64,000 bases of DNA, from the NCBI GenBank assembly GCA_020137815.1, contig CM035359.1, positions 6,028,179-6,092,178 of the forward strand, in the 5' to 3' direction. The notes under the pieces were generated by a model. That model was not told where the DNA came from, did no database searches, and was given only the letters and a program-made list of their open reading frames with translations. The translations under genes and the position numbers were made by a program. The stretch is from Hormiphora californensis. Taxonomy: Eukaryota > Ctenophora > Tentaculata > Cydippida > Pleurobrachiidae. Positions 21,164-32,148 of the stretch are shown here, piece by piece. Position 1 is the first letter of the stretch. Every line of letters starts with the position of its first letter.

Positions 21164-22727
21164 CAGGGTGTCCCATATATTCTCCGGGTCGGTTGGCGAG
21201 CTGTCATGCAAAAACGGTGATAGTTGTGTGAAAACAAACTGCAGGAGTGTGCTGGATTAATTCCTTCCTAACTGATGGCTTTGTTTTAAAATTCAATTTC
21301 AAAATTTCATTTTTCATGAATGAACATTGCTGCCGTTCATTCATGAATTCTGAAATATTGTTTACCTTGAGTAAGTAACTTTTCTTTGGCTCGCAATTAT
21401 CTTTCCAATGAGCACCATAAAACTCAAATTGAAGCACCAGGTCACATGACAGTTGAGAAAATGAACATGCATGATTTTGGCTCTTTTTGCGACTTTCAAT
21501 CGGCTGTATCACCGCTACCTTATCTTCAATCTTTTTGAAACTTTGGGAGAACATTGGATAAGCAAAGATCTTTGCTCACAAGAAAAATCAAGGTCAAAAC
21601 TCAAAGTTCATTTTTAAGTTTTGGTAGTTCATTCCACTCATTTAGGAACGAGCATCCCTAAAGTGATGAAAAGTGTTGGATTTTGTTTGGCCCATGTCCT
21701 GCAATGACAGAGAGGTGTAGTGACGTGTTTCAGATCTAGTTAGTGGGTGTCATGTGATCATGGTGATATCTGACACCTTCGTTGAGTAATAATTAAGGGA
21801 TTTTCTCGAATTCAAGCATGTGATTTGGGTTTTCTGCGATTGGTATCGTGCAGCAATGTTAAGAGATCTCATAGCCCCTCGAAAATGATGGTTAGTTCAA
21901 TGAAATGAGTTGATTTGTTATCGAAAATGGTCGTTGAGTTCAATGTGGCATCGGTTTTAATCTTATTGAGCATAAATCAACTCAATTCATTGAACTTTTC
22001 ATCATTTTTGAGGTGCTATGAGATCTCTTAAGATTGCTGCACAATACCAATCGCAGAAGACCCGAATCACATGCTTTAATTTGAGAAAACCTCTTAATTA
22101 TTGCTCAACGAAGGTGTCAGATATCGTCATGATCACATGGCACCCACTAACTAGCTCGGAAACACGTTACTACACCTCTCTGTCATTGCAGGACATGGAC
22201 CAAACAAAATCCAACCCTTTTCATCACTTTAGGGTTGTTGGTTCCTGAATGAGTGGAATGAACTACCAAAACTTAAAAATGAACTTTTAGTTTTAACCTT
22301 GATTTTTCTTGTGAGCAAAGATCTTTGCTTATCCAATGTTCACCCAAAGTTTCAAAAAGATTGAAGATAAGGTAGCGGTGATACAGCCGATTGAAAGTCG
22401 CAAAAAGAGCCAAAATCATGCATGTTCATTTTCTCAACTGTCATGTGACCTGGTGCTTCAATTTGAGTTTTATGGTGCTCATTGGAAAGATAATTGCGAG
22501 CCAAAGAAAAGTTACTTATTCAAGGTAAACAATATTTCAGAATTCATGAATGAACGGCAGCAATGTTCATTCATAAAAAAATGAACTTTTGAAATTTAAT
22601 TTTAAAACAAAGCCATCAGTTAGGAAGGAATTAATCCAGCACACTCCCGCAGTTTGTTTTCACACAACTATCACCGTTTTTGCGTGACAGCTCGCCAACC
22701 GACCCGGAGAATATATGGGACACCCTG
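21164..22727. mobile_element. 1.56-kb Tc1/mariner-type foldback element
   Basis: Ends are CAGGGTGTCCCATATATTCT and its inverse, each directly bounded by TA, the target duplication of the Tc1/mariner superfamily. The inverted arms are about 500 bp or more and almost identical. The centre is a diverged inverted repeat around TCATTTTCGAGG-like text. Each arm contains the same outward-pointing open frame (minus 21554-21204, plus 22336-22584; three differences in about 80 residues). This reflects arm identity and is not evidence of a protein. No DDE transposase seen. Confidence 0.8.
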
Positions 22728-24532
22728 TAGTATAGAGTCTATACTCTAGTGAGTGGTGTATCTTTACCGTCTAGTTGGTAGTTGTGGATGTTATTATAAA
22801 AGTGAGGGGGTGCACACTGCACAATGAACACACTCACCTGGTGGATCCATTTTGCCTTGCTCAACCCTCTCTCAGTGAGAATCTCAATGCACGAAGGAGG
22901 GTTAGATACAAAAAAGAGGAACATAACAAGATCAAATCCTTACCTGCACACACACACACACACACACTTCAAGCCTATAGTTGTGAATATTATAATGAGG
23001 AAGGACAAAGAGGGGGAGAAGCTACGAAGGGAACCGGGACAAAAGAATGTGAACATTCTCAGCCCCTCTATCTATACCTTTGTACATTTTCACAACCAAC
23101 ACAAGATACTAATAAGTTTAGCACGGGGAGGTCTCAAAAAAAAGAAGAAAAAAGATACTAATATGTACCTACCAGCGACCCTACTACCTGGATGTATCGA
23201 GCCCTTCTTTGACTATCACAACAATATCACAACAATATCATCATATCAAACAAAGGGGTCGAACGAAATCCCCTCCAGTAGCAGGAGAAATGAAGAAAGC
23301 GAGATTAAATCACTGAACACTCACACACTCGACCTAAGGAAGAGGATGAAGGGCGGGAACCGAAATCCAATACCACTTCACACGGTCTCTCTCTCCCTAG
23401 CTAGCTATATTTAGGCATGAGAACACTCGAGTAACCAGCCCTCACAACCACTGAAATATCATTAGGCTTGATGACGTCATATCTGTGTCATAATAAGCAT
23501 TCAGTCAACCTCGACTAATGATTTATTCAACATTGTTACAGGACACCCGACACAGGTGGCAAGGTTACAAGTTGTAATTATTGTAACAAGTTGCTATCAT
23601 TGTTAACCTAGGACGTGGTCATCAGCTGATAATATTGAAAAAACAAGAAGAACAGCTTCCTAGAGCATATAGAGAGATGGAATGTTTATGAATGACCAAA
23701 TCCTAGAATAATCCTACACTCTCACTCATTCTCTCACTTGCCCTCTCTCTACCCTTCTCGCTCCTACCTCATGGGTGTAAACCAACAATGAGATCATACC
23801 TGGATTGCCATACTGTCCAACACTGTCGGGTCGCATTGCAATTTAAAGAAAACAAGTGGTAGTCTTCTTCTTGCAGATACACAGCCTCTGTATAAAAGTG
23901 TACAGAAACACACGCCACATAGGATACAATTGAAACTCTTCCATAGTTGATGGTCGGTCGACGGTCCACTACAAGAAAGTGTCAAAGGTGAGTAATTGGT
24001 AGTCAATCGATGTTTTTTCGTGAGGGAGTCAGTGAGTTATCACCTATCGGTTGTACAATGTACACGGACCACTGGCAATCCCATGTATTCGCAGTGATGG
24101 ACTTTATACGAGTGTGTTTTGGAGAATAGACTCTAGAGTTTCTAAGTTGGGCAGCTCTTAATTTTATATCTTCTCTATCCTAGTTACCTTAAAATTACTT
24201 TACTTTAAATTAGAACCTAAATACTTACGTCTAGTACAGTTATCTATCTTACAGCTTACTATAATTAGCTTAACGTTTTTATCGTACATTAAATTTTAAA
24301 CCCAACCGCATTAATTAACTTATTCTGACTGGCCATTGCACTGGTCTCCTGCCTTTTTATTTTTTACCGCTCCAATTAATTAATTTATTAACAGCTTTGT
24401 ATTTAACCTATCTGACTGACCTCTGGTCTCTTGCTTTTTATTTTTCTACCTCGTTATTCATTAATTTATTACCAGCTTCTTTAGAATTTTCCATAGGCCA
24501 TTTATTAGATCATAACCTTATATAGCAATTAA
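22728..24532. other. Intergenic with (CA)n microsatellite
   Basis: A (CA)n tract is at about 22950-22971, and CT-rich patches are at 23380-23400 and 23720-23760. Open frames here are of simple-repeat composition. Nothing else supported. Confidence 0.5.
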
Positions 24533-25921
24533 GGGTACGCTAACCAAAATTTTTTTTCGAGTGCAGGGAAATCTCTCACCGTAGGGTTGTAGGCCATGCC
24601 AAGGAGACCTCAAATATGCAATTTGAGCTCTCAAGTCGAATTCATATTTTTGCTACAGCTGCTTGAAAAATGAACTGAAAATAAGTTTTTGGCATCTCAA
24701 AAAATTTTTTTAAAGATAGGAGCATGAAAATTTTGGGATTTGAAGAGGACATGAAGGTGAATAACCACGAAAAAATTTTTTGCAATCCGAGCTGATTTCT
24801 GGTCCTGAGATGGATTTCTTTTTTTCCACTTTAACGCCCTATTTGGCAAAGTTCCGAAAACATGTGAAAGCTGTAAATTGGTGAAAAGTTGCGTCTAACG
24901 ATTATCTAAGTGGCCATAAATTTTGGGCGTGTCCTTATTTGAGATAAGCTGTACAGAGTTTTTTTTGTGAAAGCCGTCATTTCAGAAATAAATAAATTCC
25001 CTGTATCTCAAAAACGGTTGATCGTAGAGACCTGGGACTATGCTTAAACGATTCAGAAGGTCCGATTTTGGGGGGGTCTTCTGAGAGACATTTTGCTCCT
25101 ACTTCAACCGTTTTTGCTGTAATTGCGAAAAACAAATTCTATGAAAAGGGCAAAAGCTAAACTCCAATATCCTGTAATTAGGGAATTTTAGCTAAGAAAG
25201 GACCGAAACTATGGAAAAATGTGTAACAAGCTAATTCCTTCACTATTTGGTCCATATGGGTCCCTATCATCACCAAAAACAAAATCACAAAAAACCCACG
25301 ATGGCGAAGATGGGTTTTTGTTTTTCGCAATTACAGCAAAAACGGTTGAAGTAGGAGCAAAATGTCTCTCAGAAGACCCCCCCAAAATCGGACCTTCTGA
25401 ATCGTTTAAGCATAGTCCCAGGTCTCTACGATCAACCGTTTTTGAGATACAGGGAATTTATTTATTTCTGAAATGACGGCTTTCACAAAAAAAACTCTGT
25501 ACAGCTTATCTCAAGTAAGGACACGCCCAAAATTTATGGCCACTTAGATAATCGTTAGACGCAACTTTTCACCAATTTACAGCTTTCACATGTTTTCGGA
25601 ACTTTGCCAAATAGGGCGTTAAAGTGGAAAAAAAGAAATCCATCTCAGGACCGGAAATCAGCTCGGATTGCAAAAAATTTTTTTGTGGTTATTCACCTTC
25701 ATGTCCTCTTCAAATCCCCAAATTTTTATGATCCTATCTTTACAAATGTATTTTTAAGATGCCAAAAACTTATTTTCAGTTCATTTTTCAAGCAGCTGTA
25801 GCAAAAATATGAATTTGACTTGAGAGCTCAAATTGCATATTTGAGGTCTCCTTGGCATGGCCTACAACCCTACGGTGAGAGATTTCCCTGCACTCGAAAA
25901 AAAATTTTGGTTAGCGTACCC
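24533..25921. mobile_element. 1.39-kb foldback element at a TTAA target
   Basis: The whole unit is a near-perfect palindrome: GGGTACGCTAACCAAAATTT at the left is matched by its inverse at the right end. TTAA lies immediately outside both ends (24529-24532 and 25922-25925). TTAA duplication is typical of piggyBac and Kolobok elements; the GGG start does not decide which. Arms are over 600 bp long, with the turn near 25215. No coding sequence is credible. Confidence 0.8.
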
Positions 25922-25925
25922 TTAA

Positions 25926-26974
25926 TATGGTTAGTGTGTATTACCTTATCGGTTATCCTGTTACAGTTGCTTTATCCATTAACTAATTACTTAGCTATTC
26001 GCCTCCTTTTTAGATCACTAGCCTTTTACTTGAATTAATTATTAAACTATACTACTTACTTAGTATTTACACTATGTACTTATTAATCAACAGTTAATTA
26101 TCTAACTAGTTAATTATCTAACTAGTTAATTATCAATTATCTAACTAGTTAATTTCTCAATTATCTAACTACTTAATCACTCAATGAATTAATTACGCTA
26201 TTTCTTAATTAGATATTTTATAACCCTTATTTTCTACATACTACTTACTATTCAAATTGTCAGTGCTACATCACCTAGCAACTACACCTGCACGTGCAAT
26301 TATTAGAGCAACTTAGAAACCTCACTCCCAGTTGCAGTTTTGGGTACCAAGGAGAAATTCAATTCTGCACGTGCATTCTTTTACTTCTGTCCTGATGTCT
26401 AGCTCTTCCACCCCAAGCGCTATTCGGCAACGGTCATCTGGGTCCGGAAGATCTGCTGCTGTCAGGGAGCAGGCTAGAGAATATGACAGATTACGCCAAC
26501 GTGTTCAAGCAACGACTACGGATAGCTTTACCCAACGTCGCCCAAGGGTGATTACTCCAGTCGAATATAGAAATCTCCGAATCGGGTGCATAGCGGCCAA
26601 GTTTTCACGTGATGAATTTCTGGAACAGCACTGTACCTCCATGACATTGATCTCTTAAATTAGCACCTTGACATTGTCAGGAAGCCCAGAGCGTACAACA
26701 ACATGGGTAGGGAGAAAGTGAGAGATAGGCTAGGAACGGATGGTGCAGGTGATGTCAGCGTTCCCTAATCCAGCTACCATTTCCCCGAAATTCGCCCGTA
26801 GGGCGAACGGGCCTACTAGTACATTTATATATATATTATATCGAATGACTGCCGACGGTTTTTTAAGGCCTTTAGGATCTTATAATCCTATAAGAGCCGC
26901 TTTAGAAGGCTTGTTAGTGGTGGGTGCGTTGCTTCAATCGACTGATTGAAACGGCGTCCTCCTAGCACTAACAA
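25926..26974. other. AT-rich intergenic, 17-bp tandem repeats
   Basis: TTAATTATCTAACTAG units recur at 26092-26175. An open frame at 26332-26658 is unrecognised and lacks clear splice context. GGGCGAA...TTCGCCC palindromic text near 26790 also occurs at 13630. Confidence 0.5.
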
Positions 26975-27030
26975 TGCATAGGCCCAAAAGCGGGATATAA
27001 ATTATAATTGTATTTGTATTTGTATTTAAG
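26975..27030 (+). mobile_element. Non-LTR retroposon 3' tail
   Basis: GCGGGATATAAATTATAATT followed by TTGTATTTGTATTTG is a short-repeat tail of the sort that ends CR1/L2-type LINEs or SINEs. The same GCGGGATATAAA core occurs at 28865 after the ORF1-like gene. Confidence 0.45.
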
Positions 27031-27792
27031 CTTTTTTAAAGCGGACACCTCGTAATAGGTTGTGGTGCACCCTCAAACTTGATCTTAGTGAATGCGTCCC
27101 CCAAGGTCTGAGATCAAGTTTTTTTGGTGTCCTACCACCGGAAAATGTTAAAATCTGGGTGCCTTTCAATTTTCATTGCTAACAATTCGTGGTTTTAGCG
27201 CGCGCGACGGGTTAGGGCTATCCGTTAGGGTCTGGTTAGGGTTTGGTTTGGGGTTATCGGTAAGGGCTATCGATTTTCTATCAGTTACCGTTTAGTTTAC
27301 TCAAATTGGCCATGTGGTTGCGTGACTATAGCCCTGCAAAGTGCAAGGGAACCCTGAAATTTTCAAAGAGCTCAAAATTCAAAATTGATCAAAAAGTGAA
27401 AAAAGAGAGAACTTCCAGAATTGAGTTGGCTGACCATTTTAATATTCAGCGCTGCATTCACAGTAACGCGCGAATACTGCAATAATTACATGGTGCGCGC
27501 AGCAGTATAAAAATGAAATTGAAAATGACTTTTCAAAATCAAAACGCAAAATTCCAGAATATCAAATTTACTTTTTTGTTTCGACTATTTTTTAGAGATT
27601 TCGAATTTAAAAGCTGAATAGCAGTGCTGTAATTATGAATTAGTGACGAAACGTTGCTGTTAGTTGGTAGAGATCACTTGTAGCAGCTAAAACAATGCAT
27701 CCGGCAACTTTCATCAACTACAACGTAAAACTATTTATTGAGCAGGAAGATGAATCCGATGTAACAGCCCCGAAGGGCAGAAAAACGAAACG

Positions 27793-28755
27793 TTGATAAT
27801 GTCGGAAGCGAAGTACGAGGGCGATAAACCTATGATAAAACGATTAGAAGAGACGGTGGATGACTTTGTTTCTGAAGTTTACCTGTTGAATTCGGACAAC
27901 ACGACGAGCATCACACCAGATGAGTTTACGCAATGTTATAGATCGATTCAAGCTGCACCCGATTCAATGTTAACCAACGACAGCTTAGCTTCGCCTAGCA
28001 AGCACTGGGGTTCGTACTTTAGACATTGTCTCAAGGACCGAACTACGAGTGAAATAATCGAGGCTACCTCGCGTATTTTTCTCTCCAGTATGAAACTTGC
28101 CCGAGCAACAATTAACAATTTTGAAACGGTTATCAGTGTGGAAAACCTCGAGAAACAGCTGCGTGAATGTAAAGAAGAACTTGACCGCCATCGGGTTAAC
28201 GTAATCGAGCTTCAGCAAACGGTTATCAACCACCAGAAGCAACAACTCAGTACAGTGACAGCATCGGTGCAGAAGGTGAAAGCCTACTCTACTGTGCTAG
28301 CACAGAATTGTGCTGCAACCTCCCCCAAAGTGGGAAAACCACTACCAGTGAATCATCCTACTCCCGTCCAACAGCCCGGAAGAGAGAAGAACATGGTTGT
28401 GTTTGGTCTCCCAGAAACAACCGATAGAGTAGCTAAAACTACTTTAGACGAACTTTTTGAGGAATTAAATGAGAAACCGAAAGTGACTACGATGAAACGC
28501 ATCGGCGAAAGAAATGAGAAGCGCCCTAGACCGCTCTTAGTATCCCTGGAGAAGAGAGCGACTCTCCTCGCACTCCTCAGAAAGGCACGAAACCTCAAAG
28601 ACTCCAAACAGTTTTCGGCTGTTTATCTCTCTCCGGATCTTACGCCCTCTGAACTGAAAGAGCAAAAGGCTCTAAGGTCCACTTTGAAGCGGATACGATC
28701 AGAAGATCCTGACGGCTGCTACTTCATCCGTAATAATCTTATCCAAGTGGGATAG
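27793..28755 (+). CDS. LINE ORF1-like nucleic-acid-binding protein
   Basis: An intact 320-codon frame. Residues about 110-160 form a predicted coiled coil (heptad-like ENLEKQLRECKEELDRHRVN, then further LQQ repeats). Residues about 200-320 match the invertebrate LINE ORF1 pattern: MVVFGLPET near 209, an RIGE..EKRPRPLLVSL block near 250, VYLSPDLTPSE near 293 and a C-terminal CYFIRNNLIQVG. Such proteins coat the element RNA. No zinc knuckle is visible. The reverse transcriptase ORF expected downstream is missing: the frame is followed within about 110 bp by a retroposon-type 3' tail. It is either an internally deleted LINE copy or a domesticated derivative. Confidence 0.7.
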   Translation: MIMSEAKYEGDKPMIKRLEETVDDFVSEVYLLNSDNTTSITPDEFTQCYRSIQAAPDSMLTNDSLASPSKHWGSYFRHCLKDRTTSEIIEATSRIFLSSMKLARATINNFETVISVENLEKQLRECKEELDRHRVNVIELQQTVINHQKQQLSTVTASVQKVKAYSTVLAQNCAATSPKVGKPLPVNHPTPVQQPGREKNMVVFGLPETTDRVAKTTLDELFEELNEKPKVTTMKRIGERNEKRPRPLLVSLEKRATLLALLRKARNLKDSKQFSAVYLSPDLTPSELKEQKALRSTLKRIRSEDPDGCYFIRNNLIQVG

Positions 28756-28861
28756 TTCCCCACTAACTCACCGTTATCAGAGAACCGTGCTAGGAGCAGG
28801 CAGTCTACTGCAGTCCCTTTCAAATTAAGGAAAACGAGTTGTCTGTATACAAACTGTGTCA

Positions 28862-28912
28862 GTGCGGGATATAAACTGTCATTTTTATTATTTATTATTA
28901 TTAAAAATTTAA
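28862..28912 (+). mobile_element. 3' tail of the ORF1-bearing retroposon
   Basis: GTGCGGGATATAAACTGTC is followed by TTTTTATTATTTATTATTAT, sharing the GCGGGATATAAA core with 26985. It marks the probable 3' end of the element containing 27793-28755. Confidence 0.5.
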
Positions 28913-29302
28913 AATTGTGCACAATATTGTGGTCCCTAATATTTTATGTTCCCGCCCTAACATGTCATTTGCCTTTCTTGGGAAGCGTTTTAAAATTAGA
29001 TTATGACAATCGGAGAAAATTCAGCTTTCAGTAATAAAGAGGCCTCTCAAAGAATTAAAAAAAAAAAAGTAAAACGAATGAACTTCGATTTTTTATAGTA
29101 TTCAAATTACATAATTCCATTTTAGACATATGACACCCAGTTTACGTATAAGATGATGCGATAGATCCAATCAAAGGTAAGCCAGTCTTAATTTTATCGT
29201 CAATGACTTTTTTGCTGAGCTTGCACTGCGACTGACCCACCACCATCCCTTTATTTCCTTGTCTCCTTTATCGTTTGATATTTTGTGTGTTTTTGTGTGT
29301 AG

Positions 29303-32073
29303 ACACTGTCTGTCTGGCTGATAATGTCACCTTCAAATGGTTAAAGTTACGGTTACCCTCCGGGATTTGGACACTCAGGACCTCATCTCAAAATGCTGTT
29401 CCATCCCTGCAATTCCCGAGGGTGATGTATCCTTGCTGGCATTTGTCCAGGATAACGTTGCTGAAATTCCTGAGTTAGAGGGATATGCCTCCTCAGAGGT
29501 TGTCATGGTAGATTTAGAGGAGAGAAAGGGAGGTGAGAGGAGGGTGAGTACTCTCGATAAAAGAAGGAATGATAGCCCGGAAAAGGGAGATAGACGGAGA
29601 AAGAATTCTGAGGGTGGGAGGAGAAGTCCGGATCGCCGTGCAAAATCTCCTGGAGTTGAGCGGCCAAAGTTCCATTTTCACAGCCAAACATCAGAGGAAA
29701 AGAAAAGGAAGAAATCAAGTACTATGGAGCGGAGGGAAAAAGATCAAAAAGTTGACTCAGATCTACAACCAGTAGCTGAGCAGCCTGAAATATTTCGATC
29801 TACAAAAACATCAAGATTTGTCGAAAGGCCTGAACCTGTGAGATCTAGTAAACCTCAGAAGTTCGTGACAAAGCAACTGACACCTCCTAAAGATTTCGAC
29901 AAATCAGCAAAAAAGAAGAAAAAGAAGAAACGTAAAAAGAAATATTCATCTTCCTCGTCCTCCTCAACGTATTCTTACTCTTCTGACGAGGGAAAGAGAA
30001 AGCATTACGAAGACAGAGGTCCAAGTAACCGTCCTCCACCGCCACCAAGACCACCTCGTGCAGATCATAGTCATCATACTTACGAAAACCATCCACCGCC
30101 ACCCGCAAAGTTATCGGCGGAAATTGTGACTGATCCAATTGTGGTGGAGTCTCCGATATTCAAACGTAAAAGTTTGGATCTTATTGTCCCTCCGTCGCCT
30201 TCGAATTCTCCTCTTGCCAAACGGAAGGAAGTACAAGAAAAGAAACCTGTTGATGTTGTGCCAAGCAAACCAAAGGAGAGTTCCAATCCATTTTTCAAGT
30301 TCGGAAACAAGTCAGGTAAAGATCCAAAATCGGAAAAATCAAAGGAAACAAAACCAGAAAAATCAAAGGAAACAAAACCAGAAAAATCAAAAGAACCGAA
30401 ACCATCAAAGTTAAGTAAGGAACCAGAAGTTACACGATCAGATCAGGATCAGCCGAAAAGTAAAGAAGGAAAAGATCGTCGTGTGTCCGTTGCGGCGAGT
30501 ATCTTTGGCGACGTGGTACTAAAACGCCGGCCGCCTGCCTACCGACAAGTTGAAAAACCAAAAACTCCTCTAGATGAGATTACTACGGGTAGTTTCACGC
30601 TCAAGAAGACGGTTGAAGGACCGGCTATCAACCTGGAGCGTCCGGTCCCTGGGTTAGGTCGGGTGGTAGGTGAGGATTACACACCACCCCCGTCACCTAG
30701 GTTACCAACACGCAGGGCATCCGCTCCACCCTCCATGGCACCTGAACCACCAAACATCCTCCAACAATTGTCCTCTGGTGTAAAGTTGAGGAGTGTCCCT
30801 CGACCGGAGGAGAAGCGTATCGGACTGGGTCGGGTGGTTGAGGGAGATATGCCGGGAATACCGACAGGAGGCTCCAATGGTTACACACGGTTGTTATCTG
30901 ACATCAAGGAAATGGGAGGAAATGTGGAGAGTGTGATTGATAAAGTCCGAGATTCCGTTTCATCTCCCCCACCCACACCACCTCCTGCACCAAAAGCAGC
31001 TAATAATGTTAGTAGTAGGAGCAACAGAAGCTCATTTTCTAGTGGACCAACGCTGCTGGATGAGCTGAAGAACCCAGCAAAACGGCTTCGAAAAGTTACA
31101 CCACCAAAGATTAAAGTTCATCTTGTAACTGAGACAGATCACTTGGATGTTCCTCGGCCTAACCCTCCTCCTGGCAAGCAGATCCCGCGAAATCTACCCC
31201 TTCCTAAACTCATTAAAACCTCTGTAACGGTCCTAAACATCCCCCCTGCTAAACTCAATATCTCATCGGACGATGAAGATAACACTCTTCTCCCGCGGTA
31301 CCTCAGATCTCGCCCTACCAGTCCCACCAGTCCCCCACCACCAGATTGTTCGATTGCAGCCAAGACATCGGCCATCATGTCTCCCACTCCCCTGGCTGAT
31401 CCAGCCTTGTTCGTTGATTTTCACCAATACGTGGATACTGGACCCATATCGGTGAGTTATATATTTTTGAGTGGGGTTAGATGTACTTTATGTTTATCTT
31501 TCTCTCTCACCCCTTCATTTCCATGCACGTCTTCTCAAGTTTTTGGTAAAGGAAGAAATCATTCTGGCTGGGAATACAGGATGAATAGTAATTTAGATAG
31601 AAGCTGGGTTTAGGTAAATCGAGCAAGATTCAAGTTTAGTTTGACTAATTATCCCCCCTCATCCTCCCCTGTAGTTTGATATGCGGGCTCGTTAGTTAAT
31701 GGCCCCTCGGGGCGGGATGGCTAATTTTCTACACACTCCTACCTAAATTTGGGTGTCTTAACTTGGTTCAAGAATGGGGAGGGAGTTGTCAGATAGAGAG
31801 AGAACTTGCATGATATTTCTACATTTTACGTACCCTAATATTATGTTCGACAGAAACTGTCAAGTGGTGCACTATTAAGTTCTGGGATCCCTCTCGATGA
31901 TACTAACGCTAAGGAAGACGGTGGAGTGAGAGGAAGGTAGAAAAAGGGAGAGAGAAAAAGTAATATATATCGAGTTGGAGATGTCATTATGCATGTTTGT
32001 TCAGGAGGTATGTTTGTCCGTGCGTCCGGGGGAGCCAACATTTCCGTGCCTTTCTGCATTGTACTATCTCTCC

Positions 32074-32148
<75 letters not shown>

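Noticed and set aside
21204-22584. Matching 80-116-codon frames in the two arms of the mariner-type foldback
   Set aside because: Conservation is explained by near-identity of the inverted arms; no domain recognised and frame ends differ.
22824-23414. 196-codon plus-strand frame
   Set aside because: Passes through a CA microsatellite, has no recognisable domain and no codon or splice support.
27200-27265. TTAGGG-rich stretch as an interstitial telomere
   Set aside because: Only a few degenerate TTAGGG-like units separated by other sequence; not a telomeric array.
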